A DNA stretch of 64,000 bases, taken from positions 3,002 through 67,001 of the forward strand of contig DGAD01000037.1 of NCBI GenBank assembly GCA_002382805.1, in the 5' to 3' direction. The first letter of the stretch is position 1; every line of letters starts with the position of its first letter. The notes beneath the pieces were generated by a model. It was given only the letters and a program-made list of their open reading frames with translations, ran no database searches and had not been told where the DNA came from. This document shows positions 8,753 through 17,766 of this stretch, piece after piece. The translations under genes and the position numbers were made by a program. Origin of the DNA: Clostridiales bacterium UBA4039 (GTDB lineage Bacteria; Bacillota; Clostridia; Lachnospirales; Vallitaleaceae).

Positions 8753-9259
8753 ATGAAAAATAAAATAACAATGGGTGGCAACCCCATCACATTACTTGGA
8801 CAAGAGGCAACTGTTGGAATGGTTGCACCTGATTTTACTGTATTAGACTCAGACTTAAACCCCGTCACTCTATCTGACGTCAAAGGCAAAACCGTCATCA
8901 TTAGCGTGGCTCCTTCAATAGATACATCGGTATGTGCAAATCAAGCTCGCCGATTCAATGAAGAAGCTTCCTCATTAAAAGACACAGCCATCTATTCTAT
9001 CAGCGTAGACTTACCATTTGCATTAGGACGTTTTTGCGCTGCAGAAGGTATTGACAATATTAAAGTGTTATCTGACCATAAAGCATTGGACTTTGGGATG
9101 AAATACGGCTTTGTCATCGAAGAACACCGTCTACTTACACGTGGTATTGTCATCGTTAACCCGACAGGGACTGTCGAATATGTTGAATATGTTAGTGAAG
9201 TTTCTACGCATCCAGACTATGACAAAGCACTTGAAGTTGCGAAAAAACTAGCGAAATAG
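8753..9259 (+). CDS. tpx: Thiol peroxidase (atypical 2-Cys peroxiredoxin)
   Basis: A 168-residue cytoplasmic peroxiredoxin that reduces hydrogen and alkyl peroxides with electrons from thioredoxin. The peroxidatic cysteine sits in SIDTSVCANQARRFN (about residue 62) and the resolving cysteine in FALGRFCAAEG (about residue 95), the pair typical of Tpx. Length matches the family. The MscS gene begins 10 bases after the stop and probably shares the transcript. In an anaerobe this is a standard oxygen-damage defence. Confidence 0.95.
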   Translation: MKNKITMGGNPITLLGQEATVGMVAPDFTVLDSDLNPVTLSDVKGKTVIISVAPSIDTSVCANQARRFNEEASSLKDTAIYSISVDLPFALGRFCAAEGIDNIKVLSDHKALDFGMKYGFVIEEHRLLTRGIVIVNPTGTVEYVEYVSEVSTHPDYDKALEVAKKLAK

Positions 9260-9269
9260 GAGATTTTAT

Positions 9270-10079
9270 ATGGATATCTATATTGAAAAATTACAAGAAA
9301 TGGCGGCGGAATATTCACCAAAACTTCTCGGCGCTTTAATCATTCTTATTATAGGCTGGATCATTATTGGTCGAATTCGTGCCTTGTTACCACATATCTT
9401 TGATAGGATGAAGATGGATGCAACGGTAAAACCTTTTTTAATTTCTACTATATCTATCGCATTAAAGATTTTGGTTGTTGTTATCGCTCTTAATGTACTG
9501 TCTAGTCAAGCGATTGCCTCACTAGTTGCCCTTATCGGTGCTGCTGGTTTAGCGATTGGTCTTGCTCTTCAAGGCACGTTAACCAACCTTGCCGGTGGTG
9601 TAATTATCCTTATTTTACGTCCGTTTCAAGTTGGAGACTTCATTACTGCTGCTGGACATTCCGGTACAGTAGAAGCTATTCACATCTTCAATACGCTTTT
9701 GGTAACACCTGACAATAAAGTCATCAATATTCCTAATGGAGCACTTTCCAATACGGATGTGATTAATTTTAGCATAAAAGAAACACGCCGCGTGGATTTA
9801 ACCTTTGGCGTGTCCTATGATGCAGATATTGATAGCGTAAAAGCTATATTGTCTCGTGTCATTGACGCTCATGATGCCGTATTAAGAGATCCTGAGCCAT
9901 TTGTTCGCTTAGCAGAACATGGTGACAGCGCTGTTATCTTCGTCGTTCGAGCATGGACGAACAAAGCAGATTATTGGACAGTACACTTTGACTTACAAGA
10001 ATCTGTAATGAAGGCATTTAATGATGCCGGCATCGGTATTCCATATCCTCAAATGGATATTCATTTGGACAAAGAATAG
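9270..10079 (+). CDS. Small-conductance mechanosensitive channel MscS family
   Basis: A 269-residue channel that opens under membrane tension and releases solutes after osmotic downshift. Three membrane segments lie at about 20-40, 65-85 and 90-115; the pore-lining helix shows the Gly/Ala-rich pattern GAAGLAIGLALQGTL followed by NLAGGVIILILRPFQVGDFI. The beta domain and the C-terminal alpha/beta domain follow. AGGAG lies upstream of ATG 9270. Its 3' end overlaps the convergent apbE gene by 19 bases. Size equals that of the classical E. coli MscS. Confidence 0.94.
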   Translation: MDIYIEKLQEMAAEYSPKLLGALIILIIGWIIIGRIRALLPHIFDRMKMDATVKPFLISTISIALKILVVVIALNVLSSQAIASLVALIGAAGLAIGLALQGTLTNLAGGVIILILRPFQVGDFITAAGHSGTVEAIHIFNTLLVTPDNKVINIPNGALSNTDVINFSIKETRRVDLTFGVSYDADIDSVKAILSRVIDAHDAVLRDPEPFVRLAEHGDSAVIFVVRAWTNKADYWTVHFDLQESVMKAFNDAGIGIPYPQMDIHLDKE

Positions 10080-11095
10080 TCCGAATTTGTAATCGTTAGT
10101 GTATCGCTATTAATGCCACTGGATGTATAGACTTCATAATTATCCATAATGAAAATACACTCTACATCCTCTAAGGTCTCGACAAGTTCGAGGCCTTTTT
10201 CTTTGCCTAATGCAAAAAATACAGTCGACAATGCATCCGCATCAATCGATGTCTTGGCTACCACAGAAACCGCTCCTATATTGTTACGTACAGGATAGCC
10301 ATCCTCTGGACTTAAGATATGATGATACAACACTCCATCTTGCTCAAAATTTCTCTCATAGACGCCTGAGGTAACAATTGTATTATCCGCTTCTTCAATA
10401 ATACCAAAGTACTTATTTCGCACATCGTATGGATCTTGCAATCCCACTTTAAACAATGTATTTTCATCTTTTTGTCCCACAAGCATCACGTTGCCACCGA
10501 GATTGATGATTGCTTTTGTTATCCCTTGCTCTTTTAAATAATTAGCAACAAGGTCTGCTGCATATCCTTTAGCAATCGCACCTAAGTCAATCGACATTCC
10601 TTCTTCTAAGTATACCGTCTGACCCGCTTCATCAAGTTGGACCTTTTTATAGTCTACATATCCTAAAGCCTCTTCTAAAGCAGATGCCTCGGGTATATTG
10701 GCTTCATCTGTTCCAATGCCCCACAAGCTAATGACCGGTTCCATAGTTATATCAAACTTACCTTCAGATAATTGGCTATACTCCATTGACTTTTGTATAA
10801 CATAAAAGGTATCCTCACTCACCTTAACCGGTGCTTGTCCTGCTGCCGTATTAATAGCAACCACTTCACTATCTTCTATGTTTAAGGACATCTTTGCTTC
10901 AATTTCTTTGATGATATCAAAGCTTTCTTGAATGATTGATGTATCTTTTGTTCCAAAAACCTGAATAGAAATAACGGTTCCAAGAACAATTTGACTATCG
11001 GAAATTGACTGGCTCATATCCGGTCTTTTTTGGCAGCCTGAAACCAAAAGTACTATGAACATGACCATAACGACTATACTACTTTTCTTTTTCAT
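10061..11095 (-). CDS. apbE: FAD:protein FMN transferase (ApbE), lipoprotein
   Basis: A 344-residue enzyme that cuts FAD and attaches FMN through a phosphoester bond to Thr/Ser of target proteins such as the Rnf/Nqr subunits. The N terminus is a lipoprotein signal with lipobox LVSGC (Cys about 21), so it is anchored at the outer face of the membrane. Family blocks are present: LGTVISIQVFG, VDLGAIAKGYAAD (seen as IDLGAIAKGYAAD), INLGGNVMLVG, and ADALSTVFFALG with the metal-binding Asp. No flavinylation target gene is nearby. It lies 15 bases downstream of an ABC-F gene. Confidence 0.94.
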   Translation of the reverse strand: MKKKSSIVVMVMFIVLLVSGCQKRPDMSQSISDSQIVLGTVISIQVFGTKDTSIIQESFDIIKEIEAKMSLNIEDSEVVAINTAAGQAPVKVSEDTFYVIQKSMEYSQLSEGKFDITMEPVISLWGIGTDEANIPEASALEEALGYVDYKKVQLDEAGQTVYLEEGMSIDLGAIAKGYAADLVANYLKEQGITKAIINLGGNVMLVGQKDENTLFKVGLQDPYDVRNKYFGIIEEADNTIVTSGVYERNFEQDGVLYHHILSPEDGYPVRNNIGAVSVVAKTSIDADALSTVFFALGKEKGLELVETLEDVECIFIMDNYEVYTSSGINSDTLTITNSDYSLSK

Positions 11096-11110
11096 ATCCG
11101 TTCACATCCT

Positions 11111-12667
11111 CTATACAATCTTAAGGGTCCAGTCTTCTGCTGACCACTCATGTGTAATAAACGGTTCATAAAACTCCGGATCATGACTTACGAGAAGAAT
11201 GGTTCCTTTAAATTCTTTTAACGCCCGTTGAAGTTCCTCTTTGGCATCAATATCCAAATGATTGGTTGGCTCATCAAGCACAAGCCAGTTTACCTCTCTA
11301 AGCATAATCTTTGTCAACCTTACCTTTGCCGCTTCTCCTCCACTTAACACCATCATTAAGCTGGTAATATGCTCATTGGTCAGTCCTGCTCGTGCAAGTG
11401 CTGCACGGACTTCACGATTAGTCATCGCAGGGTATTGTCCCCAAATCTCTTCAATGGCTGTATTTTTATTATCTTTTGAACTTTCCTGCTCAAAGTATCC
11501 CGGTTCAAGGTAATCCCCTAGGTAGACCTTTCCACTAACCGGTTCAATAATTCCTAAGAGTGTTTTTAACAAGGTTGACTTTCCTAAGCCATTCACCCCT
11601 TTAAGGGCTACTTTTTGTCCGCGCTCAAGCACAAGATTTAAGGGTTTTGTTAGTGGCTCATCATAACCAATCACTAAATCTTCTGTCTCCACAACAAATC
11701 TTGCCGAAGCTCTAGCCTCATTAAACTTAAAGTTTGGTTTGACCTTTTCTTGTACTTTTTCAACCAATTCCATCTTATCTAATTGTTTCTGGCGACTCTT
11801 TGCCATATTGGTTGTCGCAACCCGCGCCTTATTCTTGGCAATAAACGTCTCAAGTTTATCGATTTCTTTTTGTTGTTTTTCATAAGCTTGCTCTTGCTGA
11901 CGTTTTTTCAGATCATTCATACGTACAAAATTATCATAATCCCCTTTATAACGTGTAAGCACAGAGGCTTCAATATGATAAATAACATTAACGACTTCAT
12001 TTAAGAAGGTCGTATCATGGGAAACTAGGATAAATGCATTTTCATATTCAACAAGGAATTTTTTTAGCCAAAGGATATGTTCATAATCAAGATAGTTCGT
12101 CGGCTCATCAAGGATAAGAATCATCGGACTTTCAAGAAGAAGTTTAGCTAATAGAACTTTCGTTCTTTGACCTCCACTCAGTTCAGATACGTCTTTGTCA
12201 AGACCAATATCGCCTAAGCCTAGTCCATTAGCAATCTCTTCAACTTTAGCATCAATCATATAGAATCCATGATGCTCTAAGGTATGCTGTATATCGCTGA
12301 CGTCATCCATAATGGATTGAAGCTCTTTTTCATCAACTTCACCCATTTTTTCATATAATTTTAACATCTCTTCTTCAAGTCCATACATGTACGCAAACGC
12401 ACTTCGTAAGACATCTCGAATCGATTGTCCTTTTTCTAACACCGTATGTTGATCAAGGTATCCTGTGGTTATTCGGTTACACCATTCAATTTTACCTGAA
12501 TCCGGCATTAATTTGCCTGTGATAATATTTAAAAATGTGGATTTCCCTTCTCCATTAGCCCCGACAAGACCAACATGTTCGCCTTTTAACAAACGAAAAG
12601 AGGCATCTTCAAGAATTGTTCTTCCACCAAAATCATGATTAACATGTTCTACCGTTAATATACTCAT
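11111..12667 (-). CDS. ABC-F family ATPase (518 residues)
   Basis: A soluble protein with two ABC domains: GANGEGKSTF, LSGGQRTKVLLAKLLL and LILDEPTNYLD in the first, GVNGLGKSTL, LSGGEAAKVRLTKIML and LVLDEPTNHLD in the second. The linker (about residues 240-300) carries the Lys/Arg/Gln-rich ABC-F arm. It lacks the C-terminal coiled coil of the other ABC-F protein in this window. The short linker and length of 518 residues fit the YbiT/YkpA subgroup, which act as ribosome-associated factors rather than transporters. A role in antibiotic protection cannot be excluded, but nothing specific supports it. Confidence 0.92.
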   Translation of the reverse strand: MSILTVEHVNHDFGGRTILEDASFRLLKGEHVGLVGANGEGKSTFLNIITGKLMPDSGKIEWCNRITTGYLDQHTVLEKGQSIRDVLRSAFAYMYGLEEEMLKLYEKMGEVDEKELQSIMDDVSDIQHTLEHHGFYMIDAKVEEIANGLGLGDIGLDKDVSELSGGQRTKVLLAKLLLESPMILILDEPTNYLDYEHILWLKKFLVEYENAFILVSHDTTFLNEVVNVIYHIEASVLTRYKGDYDNFVRMNDLKKRQQEQAYEKQQKEIDKLETFIAKNKARVATTNMAKSRQKQLDKMELVEKVQEKVKPNFKFNEARASARFVVETEDLVIGYDEPLTKPLNLVLERGQKVALKGVNGLGKSTLLKTLLGIIEPVSGKVYLGDYLEPGYFEQESSKDNKNTAIEEIWGQYPAMTNREVRAALARAGLTNEHITSLMMVLSGGEAAKVRLTKIMLREVNWLVLDEPTNHLDIDAKEELQRALKEFKGTILLVSHDPEFYEPFITHEWSAEDWTLKIV

Positions 12668-12759
12668 ATATGTTTCCTTTTCTATTCACAAATTTGTATA
12701 AGACCATTCTATATCATACTTGTTTTTTGAAAAAAAATCAAGTTACTACTTTTATATAT

Positions 12760-12800
12760 TACGATAATATGATATAATAGTTTTACAGTAAATTATCGTA
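12760..12800 (+). promoter_or_regulatory. Promoter of the rhodanese gene flanked by an inverted repeat
   Basis: TATAAT stands at 12773-12778. Perfect 9-base complementary arms TACGATAAT (12760-12768) and ATTATCGTA (12792-12800) lie on either side of it, with only a weak -35. The arrangement suggests an operator over the core promoter, or a site that needs an activator. Confidence 0.5.
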
Positions 12801-12813
12801 TGGAGGTTGAATT

Positions 12814-13149
12814 ATGTCATTATTTGGAAGCTTATTAGGTCGGGGAACTACAAATATTAATGTTGTTGAATTAAAAGAAAAAATGCAGCGAAAAGAAAAG
12901 GGAATTGTATACTTGGATGTACGTACTCCTATGGAATTTAAATCCAATCACATACAAGGATTCAAAAATATTCCTGTAGATCAAGTCCCTAATCGTATAA
13001 ATGAAATTCCCAAAGACAAAGAAATCGTTATCATCTGTCAATCAGGAGCACGAAGCAGTTCCGCTGCACGCTTCTTAAAGCAAAATGGTTATGATAATGT
13101 TATCAATGTCTCTGGTGGTATGGGTGCTTGGTCAATGCACCGCTTATAA
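12814..13149 (+). CDS. Rhodanese-like single-domain sulfurtransferase
   Basis: A 111-residue single rhodanese domain. The active-site loop CQSGARSSSAA carries the catalytic cysteine (about residue 75), which would accept sulfane sulfur as a persulfide. The entry motif YLDVRTPMEFKSNHIQG is typical of the PspE/YqhL type. About 20 residues precede the domain but form no clear signal peptide, so the protein is probably cytoplasmic. GGAGG supports ATG 12814. It ends two bases before the convergent methyltransferase gene. Confidence 0.92.
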   Translation: MSLFGSLLGRGTTNINVVELKEKMQRKEKGIVYLDVRTPMEFKSNHIQGFKNIPVDQVPNRINEIPKDKEIVIICQSGARSSSAARFLKQNGYDNVINVSGGMGAWSMHRL

Positions 13150-13151
13150 AA

Positions 13152-14282
13152 TTACTCATCCCATAATAAACGTTCGAGAGTAGGCTGTAAATGGTATTCA
13201 CGGCAAATGTCGTGATAGGATTTACTTAGCTTACTTTTTTTATTCCGCTTATATCCACGAATCATTATATTTTTGGGGGTATGTTCCATATCAATAAATT
13301 CCATAATTTGAACGTCATAACCATAACTTTTTAATATCTCGCCTCGAAGACCATCTGTCATTAGTGCAGCCATTCGTTCCTTTAAAAGTCCATACTGAAG
13401 AATACCCTCCATTGGAGCAATCTCCATCTGACGATAAATCTCTTTATGACAACAAGGTACTGCCATGATGACTTTGGCATTCCATTTGACAGCTTTTTCT
13501 AACGCATAGTCTGTTGCTAAATTACATGCATGTAAACTAATGACCATATCAATCGGTGCGTCATATTCAAACATTGCGATGTCGCCTACGCGAAACTCTA
13601 ATTGTTCATAGCCAAGCTCATCCTTAAGCTTATTCAGATTTTTTATAACGGTTTCTTTTAAATCCAGACCGATAATCGTCACCTGCATTTTCTTCATCTT
13701 AACAAGGTAATAGTATAGTGCAAATGTCAGATAAGATTTTCCACAGCCAAAGTCAATAATTGTTGGTTGATCGTTCTCTATCTCTTTAAGGCTATCTTCA
13801 ATAAACTCCAAATAACGGTTGATTTGTCTAAACTTATCATACCACTTCTTTTTTACCTGACCGTTTTTGTCCATGATACCCAAGTGAATCAAAAAATCAA
13901 CAGGTTCTCCTTCATTTATGATATATGCTTTTTTCACATTGTGTTGCCTTGCTTGAACCGCTTGCTTTGTCGCTTGCTTTGATACATGAACTTTTCCTTT
14001 TTTAGAAATTCGCAGTGACCATTGATGGCTAGAAGTCACCAGTTGAATCTGTTTGTAATGACTTGCCGTCTCTAGCATGTGCTCAAGCAACTGGTCTGAC
14101 TGGACATTCGTGTGAAATGCCTGTTCCTCTGTAAATGCTTCAAATTGATAATACGTTCCTTCTTCTTCTATACGCCAAAGCAATGTTTTTTTATATGCAT
14201 ATGTTTTTTTTCTTGGTTCGCTAAAGACCGCTTTAATGAGGGTCTCTTGCTGCAGTTGTTCTAAAACTACATTAAGTTCCAT
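13152..14282 (-). CDS. Class I SAM-dependent methyltransferase
   Basis: A 376-residue protein whose C-terminal two-thirds form a Rossmann-type methyltransferase: IDFGCGKSYLTFALYYYL is the SAM-binding motif I (about residue 176), TIIGLDLKE the acidic motif II, and MVISLHACNLATDYAL with VPCCHKEIYRQM the later motifs. The HACNLATD/PCCHKE pattern matches the methyltransferase_32-like family (relatives of eukaryotic METTL25/GSTCD domains), whose substrate is not well defined. The N-terminal 130 residues look like a separate helper domain. No neighbour explains its role. Confidence 0.8.
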   Translation of the reverse strand: MELNVVLEQLQQETLIKAVFSEPRKKTYAYKKTLLWRIEEEGTYYQFEAFTEEQAFHTNVQSDQLLEHMLETASHYKQIQLVTSSHQWSLRISKKGKVHVSKQATKQAVQARQHNVKKAYIINEGEPVDFLIHLGIMDKNGQVKKKWYDKFRQINRYLEFIEDSLKEIENDQPTIIDFGCGKSYLTFALYYYLVKMKKMQVTIIGLDLKETVIKNLNKLKDELGYEQLEFRVGDIAMFEYDAPIDMVISLHACNLATDYALEKAVKWNAKVIMAVPCCHKEIYRQMEIAPMEGILQYGLLKERMAALMTDGLRGEILKSYGYDVQIMEFIDMEHTPKNIMIRGYKRNKKSKLSKSYHDICREYHLQPTLERLLWDE

Positions 14283-14371
14283 GTATTCCTCCTACTCTTA
14301 CCAACACAAAGCCAATCATGCCATACTCTCCTTGCGGATGGATCAAGGTATGAACGTCTTTGTTTAACGAT

Positions 14372-14410
14372 AAAAATCAAAACGGGATATGACCATTTGG
14401 TCATATCCCG
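14372..14410 (-). terminator. Terminator of fba
   Basis: A perfect 13-base-pair hairpin with a two-base tip (14383-14410; arms begin CGGGATATGACCA) is followed on the minus strand by a T-rich tract (TTTTGATTTTTA). It lies 20 bases after the fba stop codon and is a textbook intrinsic terminator. Confidence 0.92.
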
Positions 14411-14429
14411 ATATAAGACACACAATTGA

Positions 14430-15293
14430 TTATGCTTTGTTGATTGATCCGAACATTTCCATTTTTTCTTTTACTGTATCTTTAATTGCTTGGAAACCAG
14501 GAGCTAATACTTTACGAGGGTCAAAACCTTTACCTACAAGGTCTTTATCTTCTTCAAAATATTTACGTGTAGCTGCTGTAAATGTTAATTGGCATTCTGT
14601 GTTTACATTAATCTTAGATACTCCAAGACCGATAGCTTCTTGAACCATCTCTGTAGGAATACCTGTTCCGCCATGAAGAACAAGTGGCATGTCGCCTGTT
14701 AATTTTTGAATTTCATCAAGGGTATCAAAGCTAAGTCCTTGCCAGTTTTCAGGGTACTTACCATGGATATTACCAATACCTGCTGCCAAGAAGTCGATAC
14801 CTAAGTCAGCAATACGCTTACATTCATTAGGATCTGCAATCTCTCCTGATCCGACAACACCGTCTTCTTCTCCTCCGATTGAACCAACTTCTGCTTCAAC
14901 AGAGATACCTTTTTCATGAGCAATTTTAACGATTTCTTTTGTTTTTTCGATGTTTTCTTCGATGTCATAGTGAGAACCATCAAACATTACTGATGAGAAT
15001 CCAGCTTCGATAACTTTAAATGCATGATCATAACTACCATGGTCTAAGTGAAGAGCAACAGGAACTGTAATGTTTAATTCTTTCATCATCCCATTAACCA
15101 TTCCTACAACGGTTGCATAGCCCCCCATATATTTACCTGCTCCTTCAGATACGCCAAGGATAACGGGTGAATTATTTTCTTGTGCTGTCTCTAAAACTGC
15201 TTTTGTCCACTCAAGGTTATTGATATTAAATTGTCCTACTGCATACTTTCCTGCTTTTGCTTTTTTGAGCATTTCTGCTGCTGATACTAACAT
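14430..15293 (-). CDS. fba: Class II fructose-1,6-bisphosphate aldolase
   Basis: A 287-residue zinc enzyme of glycolysis and gluconeogenesis that splits fructose 1,6-bisphosphate into two triose phosphates. LHLDHGSYD holds the catalytic Asp and a zinc His (about residues 80-88); further zinc histidines occur in GIGNIHGKYPENW and VLHGGTGIP; the substrate-binding NVNTECQLTF is present. Length fits the short class IIA form found in Firmicutes. A strong promoter and terminator make it a single-gene unit. Confidence 0.97.
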   Translation of the reverse strand: MLVSAAEMLKKAKAGKYAVGQFNINNLEWTKAVLETAQENNSPVILGVSEGAGKYMGGYATVVGMVNGMMKELNITVPVALHLDHGSYDHAFKVIEAGFSSVMFDGSHYDIEENIEKTKEIVKIAHEKGISVEAEVGSIGGEEDGVVGSGEIADPNECKRIADLGIDFLAAGIGNIHGKYPENWQGLSFDTLDEIQKLTGDMPLVLHGGTGIPTEMVQEAIGLGVSKINVNTECQLTFTAATRKYFEEDKDLVGKGFDPRKVLAPGFQAIKDTVKEKMEMFGSINKA

Positions 15294-15389
15294 TGAACTA
15301 CCTCCGTTTTATGGTTTATTTCATTTATTTAAAAACTGCCTAGTTACCTTACCTAACTCAGCTGTCAAACTAAGCTTTATCTGAGAAGA

Positions 15390-15418
15390 ATTATACATGA
15401 AAACTGTTAATAATTCAA
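15390..15418 (-). promoter_or_regulatory. Promoter of fba
   Basis: On the minus strand, TTGAAT (15418-15413), a 17-base spacer and a consensus TATAAT (15395-15390). It lies about 95 bases upstream of the fba start codon, giving an untranslated leader of some 90 bases in which I see no riboswitch. Confidence 0.75.
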
Positions 15419-15425
15419 CAACCGT

Positions 15426-16358
15426 TTAAGTCTCACTTAAAATTCTTTCAATACGTCTTTGAATGCCTTCGATTTTTTCATCTTCTTGATTAATCTCTTG
15501 GCGAAGTACTTCATTAATCTCTAGAATCTCAACGACCAACAAACTTAATGAAGACATAAAACTTTCGATTCCATCGTTAAAAGTACTCTCGCTAAATGCT
15601 TTTCGAATCCATTCATCCGGCATCGCTAAAAAGTGTTTGACTTCTTCGTCATTATAAAGCTTTATACGATTAAGTGCATTGTGAAATTTTCGAAGTCCCC
15701 ATTGAACTTTATTGACCATATGCTGTGCCTCATCAATGTGATTGTATTCTTGGATGACACTTAAACGGTGCCCCTCCTTAACTTTTTCCCAATACGTTCT
15801 GGCATTTTGAAGATTTTCTTTGGCCACATTAACTTCTGTAATAAGCCATTCTCCTTCACTGACAACTTCTCGCATAGCTCGCTTTTCTTTTTCATACTGA
15901 TACGCCTGATTAAACATTTGTCGCAGTTGTTGAACTTTTAGCGACGTGTCCTCATCTGTTGTCAGGACAATTTCATTCAAAAGCTCTTCATAGTCTTGTT
16001 CAATCGATACATACGCACATAGTTTTTTATCAATTTCTAAGATGGCATTGGCAATACGTTGTTGCTCATCTTTTAGCTTTTCATATTGAAGCGTTGCAAC
16101 GTATAAATCCTCTTGTTCTTGTGCCAGTTTTTCTACTTTTTTTTCAAGTAGCTCATTAACTATGGAAGAAAACGTCATATCTTCAAGCTCTGCGACATCT
16201 CTTTTTTCCTCAAGAAGGCTTGTGTAGAGTAATTCTTCCTTCGCATCTAAAACCATCTGCTGTTTTTCTAATAATTGCTTCTTTTCTATTAGGCTCTGAC
16301 GTTGATGTCGTCCGTCATTAATACGGATAAACTTTTCTCGAATATACTTTTCATCCAT
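15426..16358 (-). CDS. Coiled-coil protein of unknown function
   Basis: I do not recognise this 310-residue protein. Almost the whole sequence is predicted by eye to be helical and charged, with heptad-like runs of Leu/Ile (about residues 20-130 and 140-230) and a C-terminal helical segment ending in EDEKIEGIQRRIERIL. There is no signal peptide, no membrane segment and only one cysteine. It starts 30 bases after the PIN-PhoH gene, with GAGGG as ribosome-binding site, so the two are likely co-transcribed. A structural or adaptor role is only a guess. Confidence 0.75.
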   Translation of the reverse strand: MDEKYIREKFIRINDGRHQRQSLIEKKQLLEKQQMVLDAKEELLYTSLLEEKRDVAELEDMTFSSIVNELLEKKVEKLAQEQEDLYVATLQYEKLKDEQQRIANAILEIDKKLCAYVSIEQDYEELLNEIVLTTDEDTSLKVQQLRQMFNQAYQYEKEKRAMREVVSEGEWLITEVNVAKENLQNARTYWEKVKEGHRLSVIQEYNHIDEAQHMVNKVQWGLRKFHNALNRIKLYNDEEVKHFLAMPDEWIRKAFSESTFNDGIESFMSSLSLLVVEILEINEVLRQEINQEDEKIEGIQRRIERILSET

Positions 16359-16388
16359 GTTTTTCCCTCATTTCTTTTAGCAACGCAT

Positions 16389-17735
16389 CTACATGCCTTG
16401 TTCTGCCACTTTGGCGAGTGGACTACGTTCCACGCGCTTAAGTGTTACATGACCTGTGATATCATATGGTTTCATTTTTTCCACAGTGTATATTAAGCCA
16501 TTGGATTTTGAGTCAACATAGTGATTGTCTATCTGATTATCTGAAGGGTCGCCTAAAAAGACGAATTTGGATTCTTTTCCGGCACGGGTCAACATGAGTT
16601 TGGCTACATGAGGTGTAATCTCTTGGGCTTCATCAACGATGACTAGTGCATTGGTAAATGTTCTTCCCCGCATATAGGTAAATGTTTTCGTCTCGATGAT
16701 ACCTCGTTGACGATATTGTTCAATAAAGGATTCAACGGCAAAGCTACGTTCCATTGATACCCCGTCTTTCGTTGTTTCTTTGATATCGGTGAGGTTTTCT
16801 ATCGCATCATAAAAACTTCCCATCCACGGTCGGAGTTTTTCCCGCTCATCTCCCGGAAGGTATCCGATATCACTTCCCGCCGCAACAACGGGTCTTACAA
16901 ATACAATCTTGCGATATTGATTATTTTCAATGACATTTTGGAGAGCAATCGCCGTTGCCAAAATGGTCTTTCCTGAACCTGCACCACCGACAATACTTAC
17001 AAAGTGAATATCTGGGTCCATTAATAATTCAAAAGCCATTTTCTGTTCTCTATTAAGCGGTGTTAATCCCCAGGCCTTTTCATTGGTATATTTTAAGGGC
17101 ACAAGTTTTTCTCCATCAAAACGCGTAAGCACTTCATGTCCTGATTTGGTGGTGCTTTTTATATCTAAAAATGCATTCGGATAAACTTTGCCTTGTAATT
17201 CTTCCGGCAGCGCAAGGCCTTCGGCATAAATCTGATCGATTTCTTGAGATGTCATCGCATAGTCGAGATATCCCTTATAGATTTCATCGGTCATGATTTT
17301 ATCATTTTGATAGTCTTGAACTTCTACACCTAAGCTTTTGGCTTTAATACTCATATAGAGGTCTTTTGTCACCAAAATTGTCGGTATACTTTCGACCATC
17401 TCAAGATTTTTTGTCACTGCAATAATTTTGGTATCATTTTTGGTTGTATCAATACCATTAGGAAAAATGGTTGTATCCAAGTGGTTTAATTCAACGCGTA
17501 ATGTCCCTCCTGTATCTAAAGGAATTCCTTTTTGAATATCACCTTGTTGCATCAAAACCTGTAATTCTTTGGCAACTTTTCGTGCCGAGAAGCCTACGGA
17601 TCCTTCTCGCGTCTTTAGATTGTCCAATTCTTCAATCGCCAGAATCGGAATGATAATATTATTATCTTCAAAGCTGTGCAAAAAATTAGGATCATGAATC
17701 ATTACATTGGTATCAATGACATAGTTTTTAATCAT
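16389..17735 (-). CDS. PIN domain-PhoH family ATPase
   Basis: A 448-residue fusion of an N-terminal PIN ribonuclease-like domain (about residues 1-140: NYVIDTNVMIHDP with acidic metal ligands, LAIEELDNLKT, TKNDTKIIAV) and a C-terminal PhoH-type RNA-helicase-like ATPase (about 215-440: VGGAGSGKTILATAI Walker A, ALVIVDEAQEITP Walker B, FVFLGDPSDNQID). This PhoH2-like architecture (B. subtilis YlaK group) is linked to RNA unwinding and cleavage. The acidic residues of the PIN centre appear intact. It is followed by the coiled-coil gene. Confidence 0.94.
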   Translation of the reverse strand: MIKNYVIDTNVMIHDPNFLHSFEDNNIIIPILAIEELDNLKTREGSVGFSARKVAKELQVLMQQGDIQKGIPLDTGGTLRVELNHLDTTIFPNGIDTTKNDTKIIAVTKNLEMVESIPTILVTKDLYMSIKAKSLGVEVQDYQNDKIMTDEIYKGYLDYAMTSQEIDQIYAEGLALPEELQGKVYPNAFLDIKSTTKSGHEVLTRFDGEKLVPLKYTNEKAWGLTPLNREQKMAFELLMDPDIHFVSIVGGAGSGKTILATAIALQNVIENNQYRKIVFVRPVVAAGSDIGYLPGDEREKLRPWMGSFYDAIENLTDIKETTKDGVSMERSFAVESFIEQYRQRGIIETKTFTYMRGRTFTNALVIVDEAQEITPHVAKLMLTRAGKESKFVFLGDPSDNQIDNHYVDSKSNGLIYTVEKMKPYDITGHVTLKRVERSPLAKVAEQGM

Positions 17736-17766
17736 AGGTCATTCCTCCTTAATGATGCGAATGCAG

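Noticed and set aside
4873..12667. The two ABC-F proteins as antibiotic efflux pumps
   Set aside because: They have no membrane domains and are ABC-F type; specific antibiotic-resistance branches cannot be assigned by eye.
15294..15425. Riboswitch in the fba leader
   Set aside because: The leader has no recognisable aptamer and no terminator or ribosome-site sequestering hairpin.
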